A stretch of DNA of 64,000 nt from Photobacterium frigidiphilum (GCF_003025615.1 NZ_PYMJ01000022.1:35186-99185), one strand, 5' to 3'; shown: positions 8,773 to 17,475, counted from the first letter of the stretch. The notes: generated by a model from the letters alone, not told the origin. Program-made: numbers and translations.

Positions 8773-9561
8773 TTATTTATCGTCCCCAAGAAGGACAACA
8801 GGGTTTGAGCTAAATAAATACCCATCAAAATTAGGATCGTCGATATCAGATAACTCAAGTAATCGTTGTTTTACATTTTCAAGGTGTTGCCACATGGCAT
8901 TTTTGGCTGCAATAGGATCTTTCCGCTGCATTGCAGAAAGAATCTTTGCGTGATCGCCTAGCCACTCTTCGCGATAAGCCTGATCATTAATGCGAGAATG
9001 AAGCTTTTTCCACATTGGGCTTTGCTCACGTCGCGCCCAAGAATGTTTAAGCATATCCACCAGCACAGAATTCTGAGTTGCTTCAGCAATGCAAAGGTGG
9101 AATTGTTCATCACCGTTACAATTTTCAGATTCACTGGCGATTTCATTACGCTCAAGCTCAAGTGCGACTCGCATTTTCACAATATCGCTCGGTGTTACTT
9201 GAATCGCGGCAAACTCAGCAATGTTACTTTCTAGTAACTGTCTGGCTTGCAACATTTCAAATGGGCCGGCTTCATCACTAATCACATTTTCGTGGCTACT
9301 CGTTTCACTCGGAATATTAAGAACATATACCCCCGACCCCTTTTTAACTTCAACTAAATTTTCAAGTTCAAGCATAATGATGGCTTCGCGCACCACTGTA
9401 CGACTCACATCTAACCTTTCGGCGATGTCACGTTCAGGTGGCAGGCGGTCACCCACACTATACTGACCGCTCATTAATTCTTGTCTCAGTACCAACCCTA
9501 ATTCTTGATAAGGTCTTTTTGCTTCAAAAGGCATCATATTGATATTGTCACTATATTCCAT
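8773..9561 (-). CDS. uxuR: Hexuronate-responsive GntR/FadR-family repressor UxuR
   Basis: A 262-residue transcription factor. A winged helix-turn-helix fills residues 15-80 (KRPYQELGLVLRQELMSGQY, GDRLPPERDIAERLDVSRTVVREAI), and an FCD ligand-binding domain fills about 95-235 (GPFEMLQARQLLESNIAEFA, EEWLGDHAKIL). The C-terminal MWQHLENVKQRLLELSDIDD and FDGYLFSS match E. coli UxuR very closely. In the family, fructuronate releases the repressor from DNA. An operator at 9592-9609 overlaps the -35 of its likely promoter (TTGACC, 16-bp spacer, TATCAT on the minus strand), indicating autoregulation. It lies between the TRAP binding protein gene and uxuA. Confidence 0.95.
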   Translation of the reverse strand: MEYSDNINMMPFEAKRPYQELGLVLRQELMSGQYSVGDRLPPERDIAERLDVSRTVVREAIIMLELENLVEVKKGSGVYVLNIPSETSSHENVISDEAGPFEMLQARQLLESNIAEFAAIQVTPSDIVKMRVALELERNEIASESENCNGDEQFHLCIAEATQNSVLVDMLKHSWARREQSPMWKKLHSRINDQAYREEWLGDHAKILSAMQRKDPIAAKNAMWQHLENVKQRLLELSDIDDPNFDGYLFSSNPVVLLGDDK

Positions 9562-9591
9562 TGCACTCTACGCCATGATAAAGACCTGAAC

Positions 9592-9609
9592 AAATTGGTC
9601 AACCTCTTT
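9592..9609. promoter_or_regulatory. UxuR operator at the uxuR promoter
   Basis: AAATTGGTCAACCTCTTT matches the ExuR/UxuR consensus AAATTGGTATACCAATTT perfectly in the left arm and in ACC of the right arm. It lies 31 bp before the uxuR start and covers the predicted -35. A perfect 7-bp inverted repeat CTCTTTA/TAAAGAG follows at 9604-9620. Confidence 0.75.
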
Positions 9610-9662
9610 ATGGTAAAGAGTAGCAACACCTTGTTATTTTTCACTAATAACTAATCTGTCAA

Positions 9663-10646
9663 TTATTGAACAGCTCTAATACGCTCAACAATTTCAGCTA
9701 GATCTGGGTTTGTTTCATCTAAAGCGTCATACATTGGTTGAACGGCCTCAACGAAAGCAGTTTTGTTTGGCGTAATAAATTTCACACCTAACTTTTCAGC
9801 ATTCGCACGTTCTTTCGCTTCTGATTCAGCCCAGAGCTTTTTCATTAGCTCCATAGAATGATTAGCTGCCGTTTTAAGTGCAGCACGGTTTTCTTCAGAC
9901 AAGCCGTCGTACGCTTTGTTAGAGATAACCAATACATCCGGTACCATTGTGTGTTCATCCAAGCTGAAGTATTTAGAGACTTCACCATGACGACTTAAGC
10001 TAAATGAAGGAATATTATTTTCTGCAGCATCAACCACACCTTGTTGTAGAGCGGTATACAACTCACCGTAAGCTAAAGGTGTCGCATTACCACCCAACGC
10101 TTGAACCATACTGATTGCAGAAGGGCTTGGTTGTACACGGATTTTTAAGCCTTTAAGGTCTTCCGGTGTGTTAATAGGCTTAGACGTATAGAAGCTACGT
10201 GCACCAGCATCGTAATACGTTACGCCAATGAAACCACTATCATGAGAAGACGCTAAAATTTCTTCACCAACCGCACCTTCTTGTACATTGTAGTAGTGTG
10301 CTTTATCACGGAATAAGTACGGTAAGTTAAATGCCGCATAAGCTGGTGCAAATGCTTCTAATTCAGCCGCATTTGTTTTAACCATATCAAGCGCGCCATT
10401 TTGCATTAGCTCCATTGACTCACGTTGCGTACCTAATTGTGCATCAGGGTAGATACGAATACGCACTTCACCATTAGTCAGCTCACGTACTTCTTTTGCC
10501 ATTGAATCCATAGCTTGGTGAACGGCATGGTCACGTGGGTGGTTATGGCTCAGCTTAAATGTAGTTGCAGCAAAAGCAGAAGCTGAAGCACCAATTGTTA
10601 GCGCAGTACCGATTAGAGCTGTTAGTACACTTTTACGTATCATCAT
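9663..10646 (-). CDS. TRAP transporter substrate-binding protein (DctP family), probably for hexuronate
   Basis: The periplasmic receptor of a tripartite ATP-independent transporter. From the ATG at 10646 (SD GGAG 8 nt upstream) it has 327 residues; a longer frame adds 20 residues before the SD and is not used. The signal peptide (MMIRKSVLTALIGTALTIGA, cut near ASAFA) is followed by the DctP-family fold: LSHNHPRDHAVHQAMDSMAK, IYPDAQLGTQRESMELMQNG, and LKIRVQPSPSAISMVQALGG, whose Arg normally binds the substrate carboxylate. GVVDAAENN is the hinge-side motif. It is divergent from its membrane subunits across a region with three UxuR operators and sits beside uxuR/uxuA. Glucuronate or a related uronate is the inferred substrate. 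Confidence 0.9.
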   Translation of the reverse strand: MMIRKSVLTALIGTALTIGASASAFAATTFKLSHNHPRDHAVHQAMDSMAKEVRELTNGEVRIRIYPDAQLGTQRESMELMQNGALDMVKTNAAELEAFAPAYAAFNLPYLFRDKAHYYNVQEGAVGEEILASSHDSGFIGVTYYDAGARSFYTSKPINTPEDLKGLKIRVQPSPSAISMVQALGGNATPLAYGELYTALQQGVVDAAENNIPSFSLSRHGEVSKYFSLDEHTMVPDVLVISNKAYDGLSEENRAALKTAANHSMELMKKLWAESEAKERANAEKLGVKFITPNKTAFVEAVQPMYDALDETNPDLAEIVERIRAVQ

Positions 10647-10745
10647 TATTATATCTCCGTGAGATTGGTTGTCCATTTCGTAGGGTATATTGGAATACGG
10701 GACCAATATTGGCGTTAAACACGTATGTCGTCAAAACAAAAATAC

Positions 10746-10763
10746 CAATTGGTTGACCTATAT
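10746..10763. promoter_or_regulatory. UxuR operator in the divergent TRAP promoter region
   Basis: CAATTGGTTGACCTATAT: full left arm TTGGT, two-base centre and ACC. It is 34 bp centre to centre from the next operator, about three helical turns. Confidence 0.75.
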
Positions 10764-10767
10764 CACA
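10752..10767. promoter_or_regulatory. Possible CRP site overlapping a UxuR operator
   Basis: GTTGACCTATATCACA reads TGTGATATAGGTCAAC on the minus strand, eight of ten matches to TGTGA-N6-TCACA. It overlaps the operator at 10746-10763, so binding of CRP and UxuR would compete. Confidence 0.45.
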
Positions 10768-10779
10768 ATAACAACCCCT

Positions 10780-10797
10780 GAATTGGTCAACCAATTG
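10780..10797. promoter_or_regulatory. UxuR operator, near-perfect palindrome
   Basis: GAATTGGTCAACCAATTG carries AATTGGT and ACCAATT arms around CA. With the copy at 9592 this is the clearest example of the motif in the divergent region. Confidence 0.85.
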
Positions 10798-10800
10798 AAT

Positions 10801-10816
10801 TGTGAGGCAGCTCACA
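10801..10816. promoter_or_regulatory. CRP site, perfect core
   Basis: TGTGAGGCAGCTCACA matches TGTGA-N6-TCACA at all ten positions. It lies between the divergent TRAP genes, 130 bp before dctQ and 155 bp before the binding protein gene, so catabolite control of hexuronate use is likely. Confidence 0.8.
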
Positions 10817-10891
10817 TGACATTTATTAACCATTACCTATAATCCCCACTAGAAACGAGTGTGTAAAAATAATATTGATTAATACTTCCTT

Positions 10892-10909
10892 ACATTGGTT
10901 AACCAAAAA
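10892..10909. promoter_or_regulatory. UxuR operator just upstream of the TRAP membrane subunits
   Basis: ACATTGGTTAACCAAAAA has the palindromic core TTGGTTAACCAA. It lies 37 bp before the dctQ-like start, where a repressor would block the promoter or early elongation. Confidence 0.85.
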
Positions 10910-10945
10910 TTAATTTACAGACTCCCACACACTAAGGAATTAAAG

Positions 10946-11455
10946 ATGAATAAATTGGTTGGTTATATAAATAGAGGGTTAGCCACATTTACTGTATCTC
11001 TCTCTACCTTCCTCGTTTTCTGTGTCATCTGGCAGGTGATCTCGCGGTATGTTATTGGCAAACCAAGCACCATCACGGATGAATTAGCACGCTATCTATT
11101 TATGTGGGTTGCGCTTGTTGGTGCAGCTTATACAACAGGTCAAAAACGTCATCTTGCTATCGATTTGTTAACAATGAAATTAACAGGCAAACGAAAACTA
11201 ATTAACGAAATCTTTATTCAAGCCGCCATTGCTGTTTTTGCCTTTATTGTATTGATCTACGGTGGCACTAACCTCGCACTTAAAACATTAGCTACTGGGC
11301 AGGTTACACCAGCGCTGGGTTGGGAAATGGGCTACATCTATTTCTGCTTACCCTTGAGCGGGGCATTAATGATTTTTTACTCTTTTGTTTTCGGCTTAGA
11401 AAAAGCAAAACAACTGATATCTGGTGAAGCCCAAGTAACCGCAGATCCTCAATAA
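10946..11455 (+). CDS. TRAP transporter small membrane subunit (DctQ family)
   Basis: A 169-residue four-helix membrane protein that couples the binding protein to the large permease. The ATG at 10946 has AAGGA 7 nt upstream. A longer TTG-initiated frame begins inside the operator at 10892-10909 and was rejected. Hydrophobic spans lie near residues 13-35, 50-62, 87-108 and 127-148, with the DctQ pattern around VISRYVIGKPSTITDELARY and FMWVALVGAAYTTGQKRHLA. It starts the main hexuronate operon, followed by the large subunit after 25 bp. Confidence 0.92.
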   Translation: MNKLVGYINRGLATFTVSLSTFLVFCVIWQVISRYVIGKPSTITDELARYLFMWVALVGAAYTTGQKRHLAIDLLTMKLTGKRKLINEIFIQAAIAVFAFIVLIYGGTNLALKTLATGQVTPALGWEMGYIYFCLPLSGALMIFYSFVFGLEKAKQLISGEAQVTADPQ

Positions 11456-11480
11456 AACTAATTAAAAAAGGAATTCCATC

Positions 11481-12782
11481 ATGGAATGGCAAGTCATTCT
11501 TACTCTATTTGGTAGCTTTGCGGTTCTCTTAACGTTAGGGATCCCAGTTTCATTTGCTATTGGGCTGTCTTCTTTAGCAACCATTATGCTGAGCCTGCCA
11601 CTTGAACCTGCAATAGCCGTAGTAGCACAGCGTATGGCGGCAGGTCTTGATAACTTTGCACTGCTTGCAATCCCGTTCTTTATTTTGGCGGGTAATATTA
11701 TGAACCAAGGCGGTATTGCGATTCGCCTTATTAATTTTGCAAAAGTATTAGGTGGTCGTCTTCCTGGTTCTCTAGCGCATGTAAACATCATGGCAAATAT
11801 GATGTTTGGATCAATTTCAGGTTCAGCGGTAGCCTCTGCGGCAGCCGTTGGCGGTACGATGTCTCCTTTACAAAAGAAAGATGGCTATGATGAGCATTTC
11901 TCTGCAGCGGTCAATATTACATCTTGCCCTACTGGTTTATTGATTCCACCGAGTAATACCTTAATAGTATTCTCACTTGTTTCTGGTGGTACATCGATTG
12001 CGGCACTATTTCTAGCGGGTTACATTCCGGGCCTGATCATGGGCTTGAGCTTGATGTGTGTTGCAGGCTTTATTGCCAAGCGCCGTGGCTACCCTATTGC
12101 GCCTAAGCCAAGTCTGGCAGAAGTGTGGGATACATTATTAAGAGCGTTACCTTCTTTAATGCTTATCGTCATTATTATGGGCGGTATTATTGGCGGTATC
12201 TTCACCGCAACCGAAGCATCGGCTATTGCAGTGGTATATACCTTTATACTTGCCGTAATTGTTTACCGTGAAGTTAAAATAAAGCAGCTTCCAGCCATCA
12301 TCTTAGAATCAGCAGTGACAACCTCAATTGTTCTACTGTTAGTGGGTGCATCAATGGGCATGTCGTGGGCAATGGCTAACGCCGATATCCCTTACATGAT
12401 TGCCGACGCATTACTGGCTGTTTCTGATAATCCACTCGTTGTCTTATTAATTATCAACCTTATTTTATTAATTGTTGGTATCTTCATGGACATGACACCA
12501 GCAGTACTGATCTTCACTCCTATCTTCTTACCTATCGTATTAGATTTAGGCATTGATCCTGTGCACTTCGGTATCATGATGACGTTTAACCTTGCTATTG
12601 GTATTTGTACTCCGCCTGTAGGCAGTGCGTTATTCATTGGTTGTTCAGTTGCAAATGTATCGATTGATAAGATCATCAAACCATTATTACCTTTCTATGC
12701 GGCACTGGTTATTGCGCTAATGGCTGTAACCTTTATTCCTCAATTGAGCCTATTCCTACCTGGTTTAGTTTTAGGTTACTAA
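11481..12782 (+). CDS. TRAP transporter large permease (DctM family)
   Basis: The 433-residue sodium-coupled translocation subunit with about 12 membrane segments. Family blocks are clear: LTLGIPVSFAIGLSSLATIM, LLAIPFFILAGNIMNQGGIA, GSISGSAVASAAAVGGTMSP, NITSCPTGLLIPPSNTLIVF, GGIFTATEASAIAVVY, MDMTPAVLIFTPIFLPIV and IGICTPPVGSALFIGC. The length is normal for hexuronate or sialate-type TRAP permeases and shorter than the dicarboxylate paralogue at 24426-25829. The sodium and substrate sites lie in the two GxxT/S-type loops. A hairpin follows before uxuB. Confidence 0.95.
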   Translation: MEWQVILTLFGSFAVLLTLGIPVSFAIGLSSLATIMLSLPLEPAIAVVAQRMAAGLDNFALLAIPFFILAGNIMNQGGIAIRLINFAKVLGGRLPGSLAHVNIMANMMFGSISGSAVASAAAVGGTMSPLQKKDGYDEHFSAAVNITSCPTGLLIPPSNTLIVFSLVSGGTSIAALFLAGYIPGLIMGLSLMCVAGFIAKRRGYPIAPKPSLAEVWDTLLRALPSLMLIVIIMGGIIGGIFTATEASAIAVVYTFILAVIVYREVKIKQLPAIILESAVTTSIVLLLVGASMGMSWAMANADIPYMIADALLAVSDNPLVVLLIINLILLIVGIFMDMTPAVLIFTPIFLPIVLDLGIDPVHFGIMMTFNLAIGICTPPVGSALFIGCSVANVSIDKIIKPLLPFYAALVIALMAVTFIPQLSLFLPGLVLGY

Positions 12783-12820
12783 GCAATTATCAATTCACTA
12801 GAACGTCTCAATTAATATAT

Positions 12821-12847
12821 TTCTCATCGGTAATAAACCGGTGAGAA
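12821..12847 (+). promoter_or_regulatory. Intercistronic hairpin between the TRAP permease gene and uxuB
   Basis: TTCTCATCGGT (12821-12831) pairs with ACCGGTGAGAA (12837-12847), 11 bp with one G-T pair, followed by AATAAAGGAAA that carries the uxuB ribosome-binding site. It lacks a U tract, so it probably stabilises or processes mRNA rather than ending it. Confidence 0.6.
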
Positions 12848-12864
12848 AATAAAGGAAATACAAC

Positions 12865-14328
12865 ATGTCAAATATTGCTAATACTGAAATCAATGCGCAA
12901 GTTATCCGTTCTAATTACGATAGAACTGCCCTTAAGAGCCGTATCGTTCATTTAGGTTTTGGGGCATTCCACCGTGCTCACCAAGCGTTATTCACAAGTG
13001 AAATGTTAGAAAAAAACGGTAGTGATTGGGGGATTTGTGAAATTAACCTGTTCGGTGGTGAAGTTCTTATCAAGCAACTGCGCGAGCAAGACCACTTATA
13101 CACGGTGGCAGAAAAAGGTGCCGACGCGACTACAGTGAAAATGGTCGGTTCTGTGACTGAATCTCTGCATCCTGTACTTGACGGACAACGTGCCGTACTT
13201 GAAAAAATGGCAGAAGAACAGGTTGCTATTGTATCAATGACGATTACAGAAAAAGGGTATTGTGCCGACCCTGCCACAGGTCGTTTAGATAAAAACAATA
13301 GTCTAATTAAAGCGGATTTAGCTAACCCAAGCGAGCCAAAATCTGCCATTGGTTACATTGTTGAAGCTTTGCGCATTCGTCGTGAACTAAACATCAACCC
13401 CTTCACAGTCATGTCTTGCGACAACGTGCAAGAAAATGGTCATGTTGCCCGCGCAGCAGTGTTAGATTTTGCAATGCTAGTAGATAAAGAGCTTGCTGGT
13501 TGGATTGAAGCTAACGTAACTTTCCCATGCACTATGGTCGATCGTATTGTGCCAGCGGCAACTGCTGAAACATTAGCTGAAATCACAACCTTAGTCGGTG
13601 TTGAAGACCCATGTGGTATCGCTTGTGAACCATTCAGACAATGGGTTATTGAAGATAACTTCGTCAATGGTCGTCCTGAATGGAACATCGTGGGCGCTGA
13701 ATTCGTTACTGATGTTGTGCCTTTCGAAGAAATGAAGCTGCGTATGCTCAATGGTAGCCACTCTTTCTTAGCCTACCTTGGCTATTTGGGGGGCTACGCG
13801 CACATCTCTGACACCATGACCAATGAAAGCTACCGTAAAGCAGCTTTCGACATGATGATGAAAGCACAAGCACCGACCCTAAACATGCCTGAAGGCACCG
13901 ATTTAGAAGGTTACGCAAACCTGCTTATCAACCGCTTCACCAACCCAAGCCTGAAGCACCAAACATGGCAGATCGCGATGGATGGTAGCCAAAAGATCCC
14001 TCAACGTATGGGTGGCTCATTACGTTTCCACCTTGACGCTGGTTCTGACTACAAATGGCTGGCAATGGGCATTGCAGGTTGGATGACATACGTCAGCGGT
14101 TCTGACGAAAAAGCGAACCCGATAGATGTTCGCGACCCTATGGTCGACCTATTTAAAGAGATCTACCAGCAACACGGTATTAATGCTTCTGTGGTTAAAG
14201 CACTTCTGGGCATTGAAGCAATCTTCGGCACCGATCTGATTAAGAACGAAGAATTGGTTACAGCTGTAACCGACGCTTATCAGCTAATAATCACTGACGG
14301 CGCTCGTGCTGCGGTTGCATCTCTTTAA
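12865..14328 (+). CDS. uxuB: D-mannonate oxidoreductase (fructuronate reductase) UxuB
   Basis: Reduces D-fructuronate to D-mannonate with NADH, the second step of glucuronate breakdown. It has 487 residues and matches E. coli UxuB along its whole length: SRIVHLGFGAFHRAHQAL (Rossmann N-terminus), YTVAEKGADA, VSMTITEKGYCAD, APKSAIGYIVEALRLRRE-like stretch, MSCDNVQENGHV, FPCTMVDRIVPAAT and CEPFRQWVIEDNFVNGRPEW. The long-chain polyol dehydrogenase catalytic set K-x4-N-x2-H is present as Lys291, Asn296 and His299. It lies between the transporter genes and uxaC, with hairpins on both sides. Confidence 0.97.
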   Translation: MSNIANTEINAQVIRSNYDRTALKSRIVHLGFGAFHRAHQALFTSEMLEKNGSDWGICEINLFGGEVLIKQLREQDHLYTVAEKGADATTVKMVGSVTESLHPVLDGQRAVLEKMAEEQVAIVSMTITEKGYCADPATGRLDKNNSLIKADLANPSEPKSAIGYIVEALRIRRELNINPFTVMSCDNVQENGHVARAAVLDFAMLVDKELAGWIEANVTFPCTMVDRIVPAATAETLAEITTLVGVEDPCGIACEPFRQWVIEDNFVNGRPEWNIVGAEFVTDVVPFEEMKLRMLNGSHSFLAYLGYLGGYAHISDTMTNESYRKAAFDMMMKAQAPTLNMPEGTDLEGYANLLINRFTNPSLKHQTWQIAMDGSQKIPQRMGGSLRFHLDAGSDYKWLAMGIAGWMTYVSGSDEKANPIDVRDPMVDLFKEIYQQHGINASVVKALLGIEAIFGTDLIKNEELVTAVTDAYQLIITDGARAAVASL

Positions 14329-14335
14329 TTAATTC

Positions 14336-14369
14336 TATCCCTTCGACTGATACACCTTTCGAGGGGATA
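14336..14369 (+). promoter_or_regulatory. Intercistronic hairpin between uxuB and uxaC
   Basis: TATCCCTTCGA (14336-14346) pairs with TCGAGGGGATA (14359-14369), 11 bp with one G-T pair and a 12-nt loop, then CTTTTC. It may act as a partial terminator or mRNA stabiliser. Confidence 0.55.
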
Positions 14370-14386
14370 CTTTTCTGGAGTCATCT

Positions 14387-15811
14387 ATGAAAGCTTTTCT
14401 ATGTGAAGATTTTCTTCTAACCAATGACATTGCACGCCGTTTATATCATGACTTCGCGAAAGACATGCCGATCTATGATTACCATTGTCATCTCAATGCA
14501 CAAGAAGTCGCAGATAACCGTCGATTCGATAATCTGGGTCAAATGTGGCTAGAAGGCGATCACTACAAATGGCGCGGTATGCGCGCTGCAGGTATTAGTG
14601 AGTCGCTCATCACGGGTAAAGAAACCTCTGATTTTGAAAAATACATGGCATGGGCTAAAACAGTACCACAGACACTGGGCAATCCACTGTACCACTGGAC
14701 TCACCTAGAATTACGTCGTCCATTTGGTATCACTGGCAAACTATTCAGCCCTGAAACCGCTGAAGATATCTGGCACGAATGTAACGAAATGCTCGCGAGC
14801 CCAGAATTTTCTGCGCGCGGTATCATGAAACAAATGAACGTGGTTATGGCGGGCACAACGGATGATCCCATCCATACACTAGAACATCACAAAACCATTG
14901 CTGAAGATGATACTTGTGACATTGAAGTTGCACCAAGCTGGCGTCCTGATCGTGCATTTAAAGTAGAACTCGAAGGCTTTGCTGATTATATGCAGCAGTT
15001 AGGTCAAGTCGCTGATATTGAAATCCGCCGTTTTTCTGATTTACTGACTGCGCTTGATCGTCGTCTTGATCACTTTGCCGCTCATGGTTGTCGCGCAGCT
15101 GATCACGGTATTGAAATACTACGTTATGCTGCCATTCCATCAGAAGCCGATCTTGATGGCATGCTGACTCGTCGTTTAAATGGCGAATCACTTGAAGAAA
15201 AACAAGTCGATCAATTTACCACTGCCGTTCAAGTTTGGCTTGGTCAGCAGTACGCAAAACGTGGCTGGGTAATGCAACTCCACTTAGGCGCACAGCGTAA
15301 TAACAGCACCCGCATGTTCAAGCTACTGGGTGCGGATACAGGCTTTGATTCAATGTCTGATCGCCCATTTGCCCTTGAGTTAGCTTCGTTACTCAATGCG
15401 ATGGACATCACTAATGAACTACCAAAAACCATTCTTTATTGCCTAAATCCACGTGATAACGAGATGATGGCAACGATGATCGGTAACTTCCAAGGTGACG
15501 GCATTGCAGGCAAAGTACAGTTCGGTTCAGGTTGGTGGTTCAACGATCAAAAAGACGGCATGCAACGCCAGATGGAACAGTTATCTCAACTGGGCCTGTT
15601 AAGCCAGTTTGTGGGTATGCTTACCGATTCTCGTAGCTTCTTGTCATACACTCGACATGAGTATTTCCGTCGTATTCTGTGCAACATGATTGGTCAGTGG
15701 GTTGAGAATGGCGAAGCACCAAATGATATGAATCTATTAAGTCAGATGATTAAAGATATTTGCTTTAATAATGCGAAAACTTACTTCAAACTACCTGGAG
15801 AGTATGCATGA
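14387..15811 (+). CDS. uxaC: Glucuronate isomerase UxaC
   Basis: Isomerises D-glucuronate to D-fructuronate (and galacturonate to tagaturonate), the entry step of the pathway. It has 474 residues, the usual length. The amidohydrolase-like barrel begins with YDYHCHLNAQEVADNR (His33 and His35), followed by MWLEGDHYKWRGMRAAGI, WTHLELRRPFGI, VAGTTDDPIHTLEHH-like residues, APSWRPDRAF, HLGAQRNNSTRMFKLLG, GWWFNDQKDGM and SYTRHEYFRRILCN. No uxaA or uxaB is in the window, so only the glucuronate branch is complete here. The stop overlaps the kdgK start by 4 bp. Confidence 0.97.
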   Translation: MKAFLCEDFLLTNDIARRLYHDFAKDMPIYDYHCHLNAQEVADNRRFDNLGQMWLEGDHYKWRGMRAAGISESLITGKETSDFEKYMAWAKTVPQTLGNPLYHWTHLELRRPFGITGKLFSPETAEDIWHECNEMLASPEFSARGIMKQMNVVMAGTTDDPIHTLEHHKTIAEDDTCDIEVAPSWRPDRAFKVELEGFADYMQQLGQVADIEIRRFSDLLTALDRRLDHFAAHGCRAADHGIEILRYAAIPSEADLDGMLTRRLNGESLEEKQVDQFTTAVQVWLGQQYAKRGWVMQLHLGAQRNNSTRMFKLLGADTGFDSMSDRPFALELASLLNAMDITNELPKTILYCLNPRDNEMMATMIGNFQGDGIAGKVQFGSGWWFNDQKDGMQRQMEQLSQLGLLSQFVGMLTDSRSFLSYTRHEYFRRILCNMIGQWVENGEAPNDMNLLSQMIKDICFNNAKTYFKLPGEYA

Positions 15812-16779
15812 AACGCATCGCAATTATCGGCGAATGCATGATAGAGCTTAATGGCGCCTCTTTTGGCACCATGCAGCAAGCCTATGGCGGCGATTCACTG
15901 AATACTGCGGTATATATGGCACGTACTGCAGGGCAATCTGTCGAAATTGATTACATCAGTGCGCTCGGTACAGATATTATCAGTAACGGTATGATTTCAC
16001 GTTGGCAGCAAGAAGGTATCAATACCGAACACGTGTTACGTGATAAAACACGTCAGCCGGGTTTATATTTGATCCAACTTGATGAGCAAGGTGAACGTAC
16101 ATTCCTGTATTGGCGTAACCAATCGGCGGCACGCTATCTTGTTCGTCACCCTGACTTTGCACAGATAGAACTTCATTTGCAGACCGTTGATATGGTCTAT
16201 GTCAGTGGTATTAGCTTAGCGATTTTACCCGCGGAAGATCGTCAACAATTAGTCACATTGCTTGGACAACTGTCTAGCAATGGCGTTGAAATTGCCTTTG
16301 ATTCCAACTATCGCCCTGCGTTGTGGGAAAGTGCCGATGAAGCACGTAAGTGCTACAAGCAAATATTGTCGTTTACCAACCTTGCATTAGTGACTGACGA
16401 CGACGAAGAAACCTTGTGGGGAGATACATCATCACAAGCAACATTGGAGCGTTTACAGACCGCTGGCGTAAAAAAAGTTGTACTTAAAATGGGGCCGAAA
16501 GGTTGCTTATATACTGATTTCAACGCTGATACTCCAGAACTTATTGGTACAACGCCAGTAGAAACGGTTATTGATACAACATCGGCTGGCGATTCATTTA
16601 ATGCCGGTTTTTTATCGGGTTACCTTACCGATAAAACACCACGAGAAGCGGCGCTTCAGGGCCATCAGTTAGCTGGTACGGTGATCCAGCACAAAGGGGC
16701 GATTATCCCATGTTATGCCACCGAAGCGATGGATTTTAATATCCACTCGACCGCTTCAACCACAACAACAAAATTATAA
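15808..16779 (+). CDS. kdgK: 2-keto-3-deoxygluconate kinase KdgK
   Basis: Phosphorylates 2-keto-3-deoxygluconate to KDPG with ATP. A 323-residue PfkB-family (ribokinase-like) protein: the N-terminus IAIIGECMIELNG, the substrate-binding AYGGDSLNTAVYMARTAG, FDSNYRPALW, and the C-terminal signature DTTSAGDSFNAGFLSGYL with the catalytic base Asp262. Its ATG overlaps the uxaC TGA (ATGA), indicating translational coupling. Eda, which cleaves the product, follows after 13 bp. Confidence 0.96.
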   Translation: MKRIAIIGECMIELNGASFGTMQQAYGGDSLNTAVYMARTAGQSVEIDYISALGTDIISNGMISRWQQEGINTEHVLRDKTRQPGLYLIQLDEQGERTFLYWRNQSAARYLVRHPDFAQIELHLQTVDMVYVSGISLAILPAEDRQQLVTLLGQLSSNGVEIAFDSNYRPALWESADEARKCYKQILSFTNLALVTDDDEETLWGDTSSQATLERLQTAGVKKVVLKMGPKGCLYTDFNADTPELIGTTPVETVIDTTSAGDSFNAGFLSGYLTDKTPREAALQGHQLAGTVIQHKGAIIPCYATEAMDFNIHSTASTTTTKL

Positions 16780-16792
16780 AGGAAGTCAGACA

Positions 16793-17419
16793 ATGAGCAC
16801 CATTGCACAACAACTAGCCGAAATTAAAGTTATTCCAGTTATCGCTATCGACCGCGCTGAAGACATTATTCCTCTGGGTAAAGCATTGGCTGAAAATGGT
16901 CTACCTGCCGCTGAGATCACTTTTCGTTCAGATGCAGCAGTAGAGGCAATTCGTCTACTTCGCGAAGCCCAACCAGATATGCTAATCGGTGCTGGTACGG
17001 TACTTAACCGCGAACAAGCACTGGCGGCGAAAGAAGCAGGAGCAACGTTTGTTGTCTCTCCTGGCTTAAACCCGACAACCGTTAAAGCATGTCAGGAAAT
17101 TGGCATCGATATCGTTCCTGGTGTTAACAACCCAAGTGCGGTTGAAGCCGCGTTAGAACTTGGCCTAACCACATTAAAGTTCTTCCCTGCTGAAGCATCT
17201 GGCGGCATTAATATGCTGAAATCTCTGCTTGCGCCGTATACACAAATCCAGCTAATGCCTACAGGTGGCATTAACATTAACAATGTAAAAGACTACCTCG
17301 CTATTGACCGAGTTTACGCATGTGGTGGTACTTGGATGGTCGATAAGACGATGATCAACGAAGGCCGTTGGGATGAAATTGGTCGTTTAGCGCGTGAAGC
17401 TGCCGACTTAGTGAAATAA
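16793..17419 (+). CDS. eda: KDPG aldolase Eda
   Basis: Cleaves 2-keto-3-deoxy-6-phosphogluconate to pyruvate and glyceraldehyde-3-phosphate, the last step of the pathway. The ATG at 16793 (SD GGAAG 8 nt upstream) gives 208 residues; a frame extending 26 codons into kdgK was rejected. Class I aldolase features: IPVIAIDRAEDIIPLGKAL, AAEITFRSDAAVEAIR (catalytic Glu), IGAGTVLNREQALAAKEAGA, FVVSPGLNP, and the Schiff-base Lys129 in TLKFFPAE, with PTGGI as the phosphate site. E. coli Eda has about 213 residues. A terminator follows at 17448. Confidence 0.96.
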   Translation: MSTIAQQLAEIKVIPVIAIDRAEDIIPLGKALAENGLPAAEITFRSDAAVEAIRLLREAQPDMLIGAGTVLNREQALAAKEAGATFVVSPGLNPTTVKACQEIGIDIVPGVNNPSAVEAALELGLTTLKFFPAEASGGINMLKSLLAPYTQIQLMPTGGININNVKDYLAIDRVYACGGTWMVDKTMINEGRWDEIGRLAREAADLVK

Positions 17420-17447
17420 TTGATATATATAGCAGCTAAACAATATT

Positions 17448-17475
17448 AAGGCTTCCATCTGGAGGCCTTTCTTTT
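17448..17475 (+). terminator. Terminator after eda
   Basis: AAGGCTTCCA and TGGAGGCCTT form a 10-bp stem with one wobble pair and a 2-nt loop, then TCTTTT. The two following genes are only 49 bp beyond, so they may be read through or have their own promoter. Confidence 0.8.

Noticed and set aside
10895..10945. TTG-initiated N-terminal extension of the TRAP small subunit
   Set aside because: It begins inside the UxuR operator and has no ribosome-binding site, while the ATG at 10946 has AAGGA at good spacing.
16715..16792. 26-codon extension of Eda into kdgK
   Set aside because: The ATG at 16793 has a good ribosome-binding site and matches the family start.
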